In this document: in pieces, positions 1 to 13,298 of the stretch
Layout: each line of letters opens with the position of its first letter
How positions within the stretch are numbered: position 1 is the first letter of the stretch
Notes under the pieces: model-generated
What the model was told of the DNA's origin: nothing
The model's input: only the letters and a program-made list of their open reading frames with translations
The model's database searches: none
From: Crambe crambe
Taxonomy: Eukaryota > Porifera > Demospongiae > Poecilosclerida > Crambeidae
Reading direction: 5' to 3'
DNA: 64,000 bases
NCBI GenBank assembly: GCA_963924555.1
Contig: OZ004590.1
Location: forward strand, 3,504,501-3,568,500
Position numbers and translations under genes: made by a program

Positions 1-3000
1 TCATAAAACATAGATTATGCAAATTTTTGAATTCAATCCTTACCATCACAGTCTAAATCATCAGGTGCCAGAGTGTACCCTGTGCCACAGGAGCATTCAA
101 AAGAGCCAGCAGTGTTAATGCATGTCTGGTTACATCCTCCATTGTTGGTTTGACACTCGCCCACATCTGAAAATCACAAAACATAGATTATGCAAATTTT
201 TGAATTCAATCCTTACCAACACAGTCTAAATCATCAGGTGCCAGAGTGTACCCTGTGCCACAGGAGCATTCAAAAGAGCCAGCAGTGTTAATGCATGTCT
301 GGTTACATCCTCCATTGTTGGTTTGACACTCATCCACATCTGAAAATCACAAAATATAGATTATGCAAATTTTTGAATTCAATCCTTACCATCACAGTCT
401 AAATCATCAGCTGCCAGAGTGTACCCTGTACCACAGGAGCATTCAAAAGAGCCAGCAGTGTTAATGCATGTCTGGTTACATCCTCCATTGTTGGTTTGAC
501 ACTCGTTAACATCTGAAAAAATTACTCAACATTATTTCCATACTAATTTTGGTGCTTACCATCACAGTCTAGATTATTAGGTGCCAGTGTGTACCCCAAG
601 CTACAGGAGCATTCAAAAAAGCCAGCAGTATTATTGCATATCTGGTTACATCCTCCATTGTTGGTTTGACACTCGTCCACATCTGAAAATCACAAAACAT
701 AGATTATGCAAATTTTTGAATTCAATCCTTACCAACACAGTCTAAATCATCAGGTGCCAGAGTGTACCCTGAGCCACAGGAGCATTCAAAAGAGCCAGCA
801 GTGTTAATGCATGTCTGGTTACATCCTCCATTGTTGGTTTGACACTCATCCACATCTGAAAATCACAAAATATAGATTATGCAAATTTTTGAATTCAATC
901 CTTACCATCACAGTCTAAATCATCAGCTGCCAGAGTGTACCCTGTACCACAGGAGCATTCAAAAGAGCCAGCAGTGTTAATGCATGTCTGGTTACATCCT
1001 CCGTTGCTGGTTTGACACTCGTTAACATCTGAAAAAATTACTCAACATTATTTCCATACTAATTTTGGTGCTTACCATCACAGTCTAGATTATTAGGTGC
1101 CAGTGTGTACCCCATGCCACAGGAGCATTCAAAAAAGCCAGCAGTATTATTGCATATCTGGTTACATCCTCCATTGTTGGTTTGACACTCGTCCACATCT
1201 GAAAATCATAAAACATAGATTATGCAAATTTTTGAATTCAATCCTTACCATCACAGTCTAAATCATCAGGTGCCAGAGTGTACCCTGTGCCACAGGAGCA
1301 TTCAAAAGAGCCAGCAGTGTTAATGCATGTCTGGTTACATCCTCCATTGTTGGTTTGACACTCATCCACATCTGAAAATCACAAAACATAGATTATGCAA
1401 ATTTTTGAATTCAATCCTTACCATCACAGTCTAAATCATCAGCTGCCAGAGTGTACCCTGTGCCACAGGAGCATTCAAAAGAGCCATCAGTGTTAGTGCA
1501 TGTCTGGTTACAACCTCCATTGCTGGTTTGACACTCGTTAACATCTGAAAAAAATTACTCAACATTATTTCCATACTAATTTTGGTGCTTACCATCACAG
1601 TCTAGATTATTAGGTGCCAGTGTGTACCCCATGCTACAGGAGCATTCAAAAAAGCCAGCAGTATTATTGCATATCTGGTTACATCCTCCATTGTTGGTTT
1701 GACACTCGTCCACATCTGAAAATCATAACACATAGATTATGCAAATTTTTGAATTCAATCCTTACCATCACAGTCTAAATCATCAGGTGCCAGAGTGTAC
1801 CCTGTGCCACAGGAGCATTCAAAAGAGCCAGCAGTGTTAATGCATGTCTGGTTACATCCTCCATTGTTGGTTTGACACTCGTCCACATCTGAAAATCATA
1901 AAACATAGATTATGCAAATTTTTGAATTCAATCCTTACCATCACAGTCTAAATCATCAGCTGCCAGAGTGTACCCTGTACCACAGGAGCATTCAAAAGAG
2001 CCAGCAGTGTTAATGCATGTCTGGTTACATCCTCCATTGTTGGTTTGACACTCGTTAACATCTGAAAAAAATTACTCAACATTATTTCCATACTAATTTT
2101 GGTGCTTACCATCACAGTCTAGATTATTAGGTGCCAGTGTGTACCCCATGCCACAGGAGCATTCAAAAAAGCCAGCAGTATTATTGCATATCTGGTTACA
2201 TCCTCCATTGTTGGTTTGACACTCGTCCACATCTGAAAATCACAAAACATAGATTATGCAAATTTTTGAATTTAATTACCATCACAGTCTAAATCATCAG
2301 GTGCCAGAGTGTACCCTGAGCCACAGGAGCATTCAAAAGAGCCAGCAGTGTTAATGCATGTATGGTTACATCCTCCATTGTTGGTTTGACACTCGTCCAC
2401 ATCTGAAAATCACAAAACATAGATTATGCAAATTTTTGAATTCAATCCTTACCATCACAGTCTAAATCATCAGCTGCCAGAGTGTACCCTGTACCACAGG
2501 AGCATTCAAAAGAGCCAGCAGTGTTAATGCATGTCTGGTTACATCCTCCATTGTTGGTTTGACACTCGTTAACATCTGAAAAAAATTACTCAACATTATT
2601 TCCATACTAATTTTGGTGCTTACCATCACAGTCTAGATTATTAGGTGCCAGAGTGTACCCCATGCCACAGGAGCATTCAAAAAAGCCAGCAGTATTATTG
2701 CATATCTGGTTACATCCTCCATTGTTGGTTTGACACTCGTCCACATCTGAAAATCACAAAACATAGATTATGCAAATTTTTGAATTCAATCCTTACCATC
2801 ACAGTCTAAATCATCAGCTGCCAGAGTGTACCCTGTGCCACAGGAGCATTCAAAAGAGCCAGCAGTGTTAATGCATGTCTGGTTACATCCTCCATTGTTG
2901 GTTTGACACTCGTCCACATCTGAAAATCACAAAACATAGATTATGCAAATTTTTGAATTCAATCCTTACCATCACAGTCTAAATCATCAGCTGCCAGAGT

Positions 3001-6000
3001 GTACCCTGTACCACAGGAGCATTCAAAAGAGCCAGCAGTGTTAATGCATGTCTGGTTACATCCTCCATTTTTGGTTTGACACTCGTTAACATCTGAAAAA
3101 AATTACTCAACATTATTTCCATACTAATTTTGGTGCTTACCATCACAGTCTAGATTATTAGGTGCCAGAGTGTACCCCATGCCACAGGAGCATTCAAAAA
3201 AGCCAGCAGTATTATTGCATATCTGGTTACATCCTCCATTGTTGGTTTGACACTCGTCCACATCTGAAAATCATAAAACATAGATTATGCAAATTTTTGA
3301 ATTCAATCCTTACCATCACAGTCTAAATCATCAGCTGCCAGAGTGTACCCTGTGCCACAGGAGCATTCAAAAGAGTCAGCAGTGTTAATGCATGTCTGGT
3401 TACATCCTCCATTGTTGGTTTGACACTCGTCCACATCTGAAAATCACAAAACATAGATTATGCAAATTTTTGAATTCAATCCTTACCATTACAGTCTAAA
3501 TTATCAGCTGCCAGAGTGTACCCTGTGCCACAGGAACATTCAAAAGAGCCATCAGTGTTAGTGCATGTCTGGTTACATCCTCCATTGTCAGTGGCACATT
3601 CATTCACATCTTAATTAGTTAAAGAAACAGAACATCCGTAAGTATTGTATTCTTAAGCATCTCACTTAAGAGTTTAGTACCTGGAAGGAACCCAGCATCT
3701 CTATAAATATCCACAGCTTCCTATTATTAATAAAAACAAATCAATTTATTACATAAGACACATTAGGCTTTAATCTAACCATCACAGCTATGATCATGAC
3801 ATTGGAAGAGACAACAGTCTCACTGTTGAGTTGGGCATAAAAGGTCAGTACAGGCTTTCCATCAGTGCCATTGGTGATGTTACTCATGGGAATGGCAATA
3901 TGTTGTGGTCTCACCGTGACATTCAAGGAGCTATAATAATTGGTGAAATTCATGAAGCATAATTATTATAATTGATGATTATCCTAGGACCTTTGTGGTC
4001 CATCAAAAGTGATCAGAACACATTCATTCCTTGCACAGTATGTTGTGATGGCCATTGCAGTTGCTACACGGAATTCTTGCAGTCTTTCTGCTGTGAGCTG
4101 AACAGGAAGACAACAGAGAATAAAAGATTGTTGAGCTAGCTAACACCAACATGAATTCCTTACCTCATTGAATTGATACGTCTCTACCACAAAAGTAATT
4201 GCATTTTCTTGTCCTAACATAGGAATAACTACTTGTGGTGGTTCAATCACTTCATTATTGATGCCTTGATTGATAATCATGCAATGAATAATCTGACCTA
4301 TATAGGAATAAAATCATTTCTCACGTTCACATTCTGCATCCACCAGTTCATAGCCACCCACGCAGACACATTCAAAGGACCCATTAGTGTTCACACACTG
4401 AGTATTTGCCTGCAAGCAGATAACCGAACCTTCTAAAGCTGCCATACGACATTCATCGATATCTGCATAACATAAAGGACTTATAACCACAATGAATCAT
4501 AAGTTAATTATTATTATACACACCTTCACACATTTGTGTAGCATTTTGCAGCTGGAATCCAATATTACAGCTGCATTCAAATGATCCATCAGTATTGGTG
4601 CAGATCTGGTCACAAGGACTGAAGCGTTGGCATTCATCAATATCTTTGTAGGATGAAAGAATTTAATTACTATTGCTATTGATGAACTTTATTCATATGT
4701 ACCATGGCAAGTTGTGTTACTGCCAGTAGCCAGTTCAAATCCTATGGGACAGAAACATTCATCTTGTCCTCCAACAACAGCACAAATGTGAGAGCAGGAA
4801 TTGGCACCGCAAACTGTTTGTGCTATAAATACAATCATGATGACAGCAGAAATCAATCATTGATCTAACTGTAGGTATAGCTACATACATGATTCTATGT
4901 ATGAGATTGAAGGGGAAAAAATACTAACATTATGGGTAAAGTCCCAATATTCAACATTGCTTATAATTATGTATATAATTAGTGGAAGAGCTATCTCACA
5001 TTTCCTCCATTTATATGCTCATGAAGCATGGCACAGGCAAGTGCATGGTATTAACTGTAATTGTAGCATACGATTGCATGTCCTTCCATCCATATCAAGT
5101 GTGAATGCTGATCCACATGAGCAGTTGAATGATCCTGGAGTGTTGGTACAGCCCTGTTGACAGTCATTGACTCCACTACATTCATCAATGTCTACATATT
5201 AAGTTAATAACACTGGTAGATTTCTTTTCCCACTAATAGTGCCGATCACCTTCCCACACTAGTATTTTACTTACCTACACACACTGCACTGATGAGTGTG
5301 TAGCCAGGCTCACAACTACATTCATAGCTTCCAAATGTATTTGTGCAAATCTGATTGCACAGTGAACTATTCAGTGCACATTCATCAAGATCTAGGCAAT
5401 AATTACAGCTATATAATTATGTAGATCATACTCTATATTATGATTATCAATACCAGTGCATTTCAATCCATCTCCAGTGAATCCAGGCACACAGGATCCA
5501 CAAACTGCTCCTACACCAGGAGCTGGTACATCAAAACATTCCACTCCTTGAAAACACTCAATCTCTGTACAGCCATTCCTGTCCTCACTACAGGTATTCC
5601 CAGCATAGGCTGCAGGAGAGAAAAGCTTAAAATTGAGAAATATATATTAAATGGAGTAATTTATTGCAATATATTAGTCATGTGTATTATCTAGAGAAAT
5701 GAGTGTCCATTCCATACCTTCAGTGCATAGGCAGGTTAAGGTTTGGATGAGCTCATCTGTCATGGGAACTCCTTGCTCAGTGCACTGTCCTCCATTAAAG
5801 CAAGCACAGACATGCACAACAGGGCTGTGAAGAGTAGCAGCTCCCGAATTGTCCATAGCAATGAATGACAGTCCACCTGCTGGAGTGGTTGGAGGTGTCC
5901 ATGTGAAGGTGTACACTCCATCCCCATCATCAGAAAGGGCACCACCCTCCGGTGCTCCTCCTTCTATTGTGACATTGAAGTCACTGGTGTCATTGACTGT

Positions 6001-9000
6001 GAAGGTGTAGACATTCTTCTCTCCCACAGTCACAAGGAATATATCATCACCAGCTATATCAGGAGGGACATTGCCTGCAAGAAGTATTTATTGTAACCAT
6101 AATAGTCCTTGATAATAAGCTGATTCTCAGGTCATGACTCATTATATTTATTTATACATATGTACTCAAGCATTCTCTCATATTTCAAAGTTCATATTCA
6201 ATGGTATTGTACTGAGCACACATGTATAGTACTCATTGTCAATGAAACATAGAAATGGCTGGAGTATTGACCGAAATTCTGACTGTCTCTTCATGGTATT
6301 CGTAAGAATGTCAAGCATAGACCATTTCATTACACTAATTGTGGAATTGCACTCTAAATACTATAGGTATTTTTACTCGTCTTTCCTCTTACAATGAGTA
6401 AAAAAATTTTTTTTTCAAACTCTGCTTATTATTCTCAGCTAACATGATAAAAATTCAATAGAATTAGTTCTCATAAAATTAGCTTATGAAACAAACCACC
6501 AATGTTTCGACCAGAATACTCTAGCCTTCATCAGGGTGATACAAAAAATGCACACAGAAACGTCCTTATATAGCTACGCTCGTTATCTAGACAACGCACA
6601 TGCACAACGCCTATGGATATTATATTATAGCATGCCAATACCTGAAGTCATAAACACTATTTCCCTAAGGCTTTAAGTGTAGAAACCCAGCAACCTTGAA
6701 GTTCTAGACCTACATCCCTATTAAAACGCTACTCTTCTGAAGTTAAACCAATATGAAGCGCTTCTTTTAGAAGCAGCTCCTTCCTAGTCCTAGCTTGATC
6801 TACATGATCTCAGGTCATGACTCATTATATAAAAGTTATACTCTTGATCTTGCCTGGAGTAATCATCATCCTATATTATGGAAGGAAGCTTCAGTTGTAG
6901 ATCAAGCTAGGACTAGGAAGGAGCTGCTTCTAAAAGAAGCGCTTCATATTGGTTTAACTTCAGAAGAGCAGCGTTTTAATAGGGATGTAGGTCTAGAACT
7001 TCAAGGTTGCTGGGTTTCTACGCTTAAAGCCTTAGGGAAATAGTGTTTATGACTTCAGGTATTGGCATGCTATAATATAATATCCATAGGCGTTTGCATG
7101 TGCGTTGTCTAGATAACGAGCGTAGCTATATAAGGACGTTTCTGTGTGCATTTTTTGTATCACCCTGATGAAGGCTAGAGTATTCTGGTCGAAACGTTGG
7201 TGGTTTGTTTCATAAGCTAATTTTATGAGAACTAATTCTATTGAAAATTTTTTTTTGCTATAATTATGCTCAAATTCCTTGCTATGCTTCAAAAGTGCTC
7301 AATTAAAATAATATGCTTAGCTTGAGTCGTATTGCAATATCGTGTCACCAATACATGTGTGAGGTAGAATAAAGCTTGCAGGCTTGCAGAGAATTTATTA
7401 TGTCTGATCATGCTCAAATGTAGTTAAAGTAATTATCTCACTACCTGCTCACTTGCTCACTTTCAAATGTTGCACATCTCCCTAGTTATTTTATCTTACT
7501 GATAATATCTTGCACTCTTGTGTTCTCTTCACTGGCTTCTAGAGTTGTGTTAGCAAATTCCTCATCACCAGTTACTGCCAGATCATAGAGACACGATTCA
7601 TCATTGTTGCACATTGCTCTTTGCTCTTCAGTGAATGTAAGATTTTCGAAGGCTACTCCCACAAAGTTATGGTCACCACAGTTGTCAAATGATGTGCATA
7701 CGAATTCAGGACCGTCAATTTGACGCTTCTTCAGGACATTACTTTCTTCATGGGTATAATCTAGTGTCAGTTCATCTGAAAGCATGCGAACAACACAATT
7801 ACATAGCTAGTACACTCTACTTGATGGCTAAATGTTTACCATCAATTTCACGCTTCTTCAGGACATTACTTTCCTCATGGGTATAATCTAGTGTCAGTTC
7901 ATCTGAATTAAAGCATGCAAACAACACAATTACATAGCTAGTACACTTTACTTGATGGCTAAATGTTTACCATCAATTTCACGCTTTTTCCGACCAAAAT
8001 TTCCTCCATAGGTGAACAGGGTCTGAGCTTGAGTTATTCGATCTGAAACAATTATAATCACAAGGGAAATAAAATCCAAGCATGTGCCAATATAATCAGG
8101 ATAAGATTGAGTATGCAAGATCTGTTGGAATTACATGTATTATCACTCACGGTCATTGGGACCAGATACGTCATTGTTGGGATTGCCATCACAGTTACCC
8201 AAGTGTCCAAAGGATACTTCACAGAGGAACCGAGGAACAAATAGATTGTAATTAATATACCTGCCATGCCAAGTTGCAGTGATTCGGATATTGAGAACTT
8301 TAATATTTGCAGTCATTGAGTTGCGATTTAGTGTGATTTGTACACGATCATTGTTCACAGTGTTCACTTGTTGAACTGAAGGTATTGTCTGAAGGAGCAC
8401 TGCTTGATCATTATGAACAAACTGTAATCAATAGAATAATGACATTTTAGCATTGCAGTCAGCTTCTCAAGTGATCACTTGCTTATTGCACACGCGCATA
8501 ACTGTTGTATATTCACCAATGGTTGGTCACTTTCAGCATTTTGGTGCTGAGGCAAAAATCAGCACATTATCTGAATATTTTTAACCTTTATTACTGAAGT
8601 ACATACATGGATTATGATTCTATTAATTTTATGGCTATCAACCCTGTTAGAATCAGACTTACCTGATAGCCATATACCCCTGGCACACCAAATGCCAAAG
8701 CTACAGTAGTTGTGGCAGGCCATCCTCTGGGACCAAGTCTACCCTGCAGATGAAACACTTCACTGCCCCGTGGGGTAGTAACTCCAAAAAGAGTGTATTC
8801 TCCTTCTGCTCTAAATGTATAATGGCGTTCATCAAATGATGTGTAATGAGGATCACCCCAACCACCACAACCTAAAAAATTGAGGAATTATAAATCAATG
8901 TAAAATGGATAATCAATGGTGGAGTCCTTGAGTTATTAATAGCTTACTTCCTGTTCCCCCTTTTTCACTTTGAACTTCAATGATGGGACGTTTATTTGTG

Positions 9001-12000
9001 TATCTATCACACAACGAAGTGTTACAGCAGTTAGCCTTGTATACAGAAATGTCAAAGTTAATGCTGGAAGGGGGTAGAAGGTTAGTAAGTCGTCCTGCAT
9101 TAAGTCCAGTCCTGATAAGTGGTCTGGGAGAAAGAACATCATTATAATATAGTGAACTCTCTTTAGTTGAACTCCCTTTAGTTGGTTCTCAGAAACAAGC
9201 CTACCTCTCTAATCAGTACTATAATAAAACTCTCTGATTTTCCAAGGTGGCCAGCTAGGTTATTCAAGTTATATTAGCTATACATATAGAGAGCATTTTC
9301 CCTTACCTACTGATGATATTCATGTCATAGCAACAAATGCTAACAAACACATAGCCTTCAACCCCAGAAGGTATGAATGTATTCTTAGATCGATGACAGT
9401 CACCTGTTTGTAACGAAAATGGTTCAAACTCTGGACTGAGATCAAGTTTAATTCCAGTCGGAGGACACTTTGGAAGTGTGGCATTCCACCTACTGCCATT
9501 TGAATCTCGCAGATCATTGTTAACATCCCTAAATGCAGTGTTATCAGCTGCGGCAATAGCTAGACAAAGACCTTTTGCCATTTGTGTAGCTGCATCTGCA
9601 GGACATTCACCAGATGGACTTCCATTTCGTTGAACTATTTGTCGTTTTCGTCTCCTTCTAATATTTGGAATCATGTACCTAGTACACGATATGATTTGAC
9701 CAATATCTGGAAGTCCATTGGCTGGATGGTTGTTAAAAAAGTTTCCACCTGAATTGTATCCAACAATAGCTGTTTCAGATCCTTGACCACTCCATTGGAT
9801 CTCTCCACAAGTGAAGGAGAAGACATAGAAAGAACGGACTGTATCAGTAATGATGGCTCCCTGGAATGTGTTGGTCTGCATAAGGAAAAAAATGAGTCAA
9901 GATACAGTACATAACTCTACTTGATGCACAATCTTCAAATGAATACTGATGGGCCTCACTGATGGACTCACTGGCTACAGCTATACCTTACCTTGCTCAA
10001 GTATTCCTCATCAATACCCTCATGATTATCAGACCCATGAGGGTGAGGATGCACTTCATCCCATTGTGCCACCAGCACCCAACTTGGTTGGTACAGAGTT
10101 TCATTTTCACCAATGAAACGGTCATTGATGTAAGTGGATGCTTCATCCATTATCCTGTCACCAAGAGTCGAGGAACCTCTTACAATAGGAACATATCTGA
10201 CCGTTCCTGCTCTGCGGATGTCAACATCACTCCAGAATGGACTGAGGACATGTCCCTGTCTTGTGGGGAGATAAGTGGTTGGATAACGATTGGGGTGGGA
10301 AAATTTCCATGGAGCATTAAATGAGAATGCTCCGTTTTCATTGACCTACGTATGTTTGAATAGTAATTATTAATTTATTTTATTTTATTTTCACTCACAA
10401 AAACTTGTGTGACTTCTTCAGCACCATATATTAGACCTCCAGGCACAAAAATTGGGGGAGAATTGGAATCTTGCATTCTGGGAAGTTCCTGAAGACCAGG
10501 GATTCCAGTAAGGTTATAAAATGGCAGAAACGCATCGAAAACAACTTCTGATGAATTGACGGAAACTAAATAGTGACAACAATGCAGCAATAAAGAATTG
10601 GACCCCACAACATGTAGTAATCACCAGGCATCATACATTTTCTAACAGCCTGCCCACCTTAACAAAACAGGTTATGGAGTATCAAAATTAATTACAGCAC
10701 TACAGGCTGTTCTTAGTATTAGCTATGAATGAATTACCGTTAGTAGTTTGTTCATGAGGTTCAAGATTAATATTGGTGAGGTAGGCATATCCAAGGTTTG
10801 GTTCAGTATTCCATCCATAAGCAACAACAGATAGGACTCCATTTTCTTCTGAGTGTGATACGACATGAGTTCCAGCTGCAACAGAGAAGGTACATCCATA
10901 ACCAACAATGTCATCATTGATAGTGTTATAAATATTGTTCCATGTGCATCCAAGAGGAATGCCATCCAGATGTATCCATGAAGCATTAAAGTGAGTAGCT
11001 TGCACTGTAACTGTGATGAAACTGGTTTGAAAATCAGAGAGCAAGTTCAGGAAAGTTGAATCATTTACATGTCTGGATGTTGGGGAAATGATAGCTAGAG
11101 TAGGATCTCCTACATTATCTTCGTTATGACCAGGAGCCATCTGTACCACAAATATAGGACTACTAGCAGTCAGATAGCAATAGGAATTGCTAGGAAAGGA
11201 GATGGAGAGACCAGTTCCTGCTGTTGGGTTTAGCTGAATCATGTTTTCTCCCATGCCACACCTGTAGGCTATCATGGTGGAATCTATCGATGTTACAAGC
11301 TTGTAATACTGGTTAGCTGTCCTTCCACCAAGTGGGGCCAGCAGAAATAACTGTCCCCAGTTGAATGTTGGTGGGATGTGGATGTAAATTGGCTCACAGA
11401 AATCTGTTGTACTGGGAATTTGAGCACACTGATGTCCAGTGATGATAGTGAGAGGCTTGTCTGAGACAATCTTGGTGCCTGTCAAGTCTAAAAGACTGGA
11501 GAATCCAAGTGTCTGAAGGCTATGGAGAGTGACATTGTGAGTGGCACCAGCTGCTACCTGAACTAGAGTGCTGTCACTTTGAGCATCTTGAGGGAGACTG
11601 ACAGTTTGTGTGGGAGTTATGCTAACAGATGTTATATTTCGATTACCAACAAGCAGAACATTACTTCTTCGATCAGTTACACTTGCAGATGATCCAGTGT
11701 AATCAGTTGACATAACATAGTACACATAATCTCCTCCATTTGGCAATTCAACATTTGGATGCACGGGATAAGAACCATAGCCGAGCAGGAAGGCAAATTC
11801 ACCAAAAAAATTGTAATTTATGGTCACTAGGACATAAACAGGGTTTTGACCAGTTGCACGAACTCTTATTCCTTTCATTCGATCATCCATTCCACCAGAG
11901 GCCACTTGGAATGTATTGCTCACTATGATGGCAGCTGGACTGCTGGAATTCACAGTCCCAGCTGCAATTTCCCCTTCTCTTGACTCAATGGTGTAGTCAG

Positions 12001-13245
12001 CTTGGTTGGAAGGTGTCCCTATCATGAGGTTATAACGAGGTGATTGACCAGTTGGGGTGAGAGGAATCCCGAATATGAAATCCATCCCAACTGAGTTCGC
12101 TGCAGGAAATTGGAACAATAATAATTATACTAGGTACGTACATATTGCATATTGGACATGTAAATTATGTGAGCCCACACATTAGCTATAGCTATTATTG
12201 TTAGTGGGAAAAAATTGCCTTATCATGGATGGTTGCTTATGCATACATACTAATTATAAGCATGAGCAGTTCAAAAATGTTGCATTTCTACAGCTTGAAT
12301 ACCAGTGGCATGGTTCAATTATTCGGCAATTCTTCTACAGTTGTTTGCAGAATAAATGGCATGCATCAGGCAGGGATAGGTGGTGGCCTTGAAGTATTTG
12401 TGGCTTGGAATGTTTTCATAGCCCTATTGTTCTTAGCTACTAGCTATTCCAGAGCCGCTGCCCATCTCTGCCTTATGCTGTAGTAAGTGTATGAACTCAT
12501 CCAGGAATAGATATTGTCCATTACTTCTGACAGAGAGCAGTTAAAAGGTAGGATTAGCTGGCATCTCTATGGTAATAGTAGCTATAAATGATTAATAACT
12601 AATATGCAGTACAATTATCATGCAAGCCTATGCTGTATACAGTGAAACCTCCTTTATCTGGGTAGCTTGGTAACCTTCAGGGCATGCCATAACTCTTATT
12701 TACTCATAACTCCTTTAAAGTATTTACGATTGATATCTGCAGGAAAAGGATAAAGACACAGTCAAAACCCTTCTTTGTGATGCAAACCATCATTGAAATC
12801 TGAATTATGCAAACCCACTTATTAATAATTAATTGCTATAAGTTGTCTTTGCTAACTGCCCACTAGTTAATAAGGGTTGAAGTTATTTCACACACACACA
12901 CACATTCAATGGAGGCTCGAGTGTGGCCACTAGCTATTTATGCACAGTTTGCATGTACTCAATTATATCACCTTCTTCTGGTATGCACATGAGCCCTTAC
13001 GTAGTAGCACAGTGTGCATTCGGCTACTATTTGAGACAGGCAACTAAATGGGGGCAGTGTCTGATCACGGATATTAGGTGATTAATAATTATGTAGCTAA
13101 AGCATCAGTTGACATAACTGTCTCCCACTACTCTATACATCAACTCTTTTATTTACTAAACTCTGAAGGTAGCATTATTATGCTCCCATCACATGACAAT
13201 TTTGTTTTCTCTTATAGCTATGTAAGTGTCTGGTTATGAAAATTA

Positions 13246-13298
<53 letters not shown>

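Noticed and set aside
44-3609. Regularly spaced repeats resembling a CRISPR array
   Set aside because: The repeats are 123-bp coding exons with splice sites and the spacers are conserved introns, in a eukaryotic gene.
6795-7292. ORFs at 6795-7043 and 7047-7292
   Set aside because: Both are within the foldback arms and loop, with no domain or splice support.
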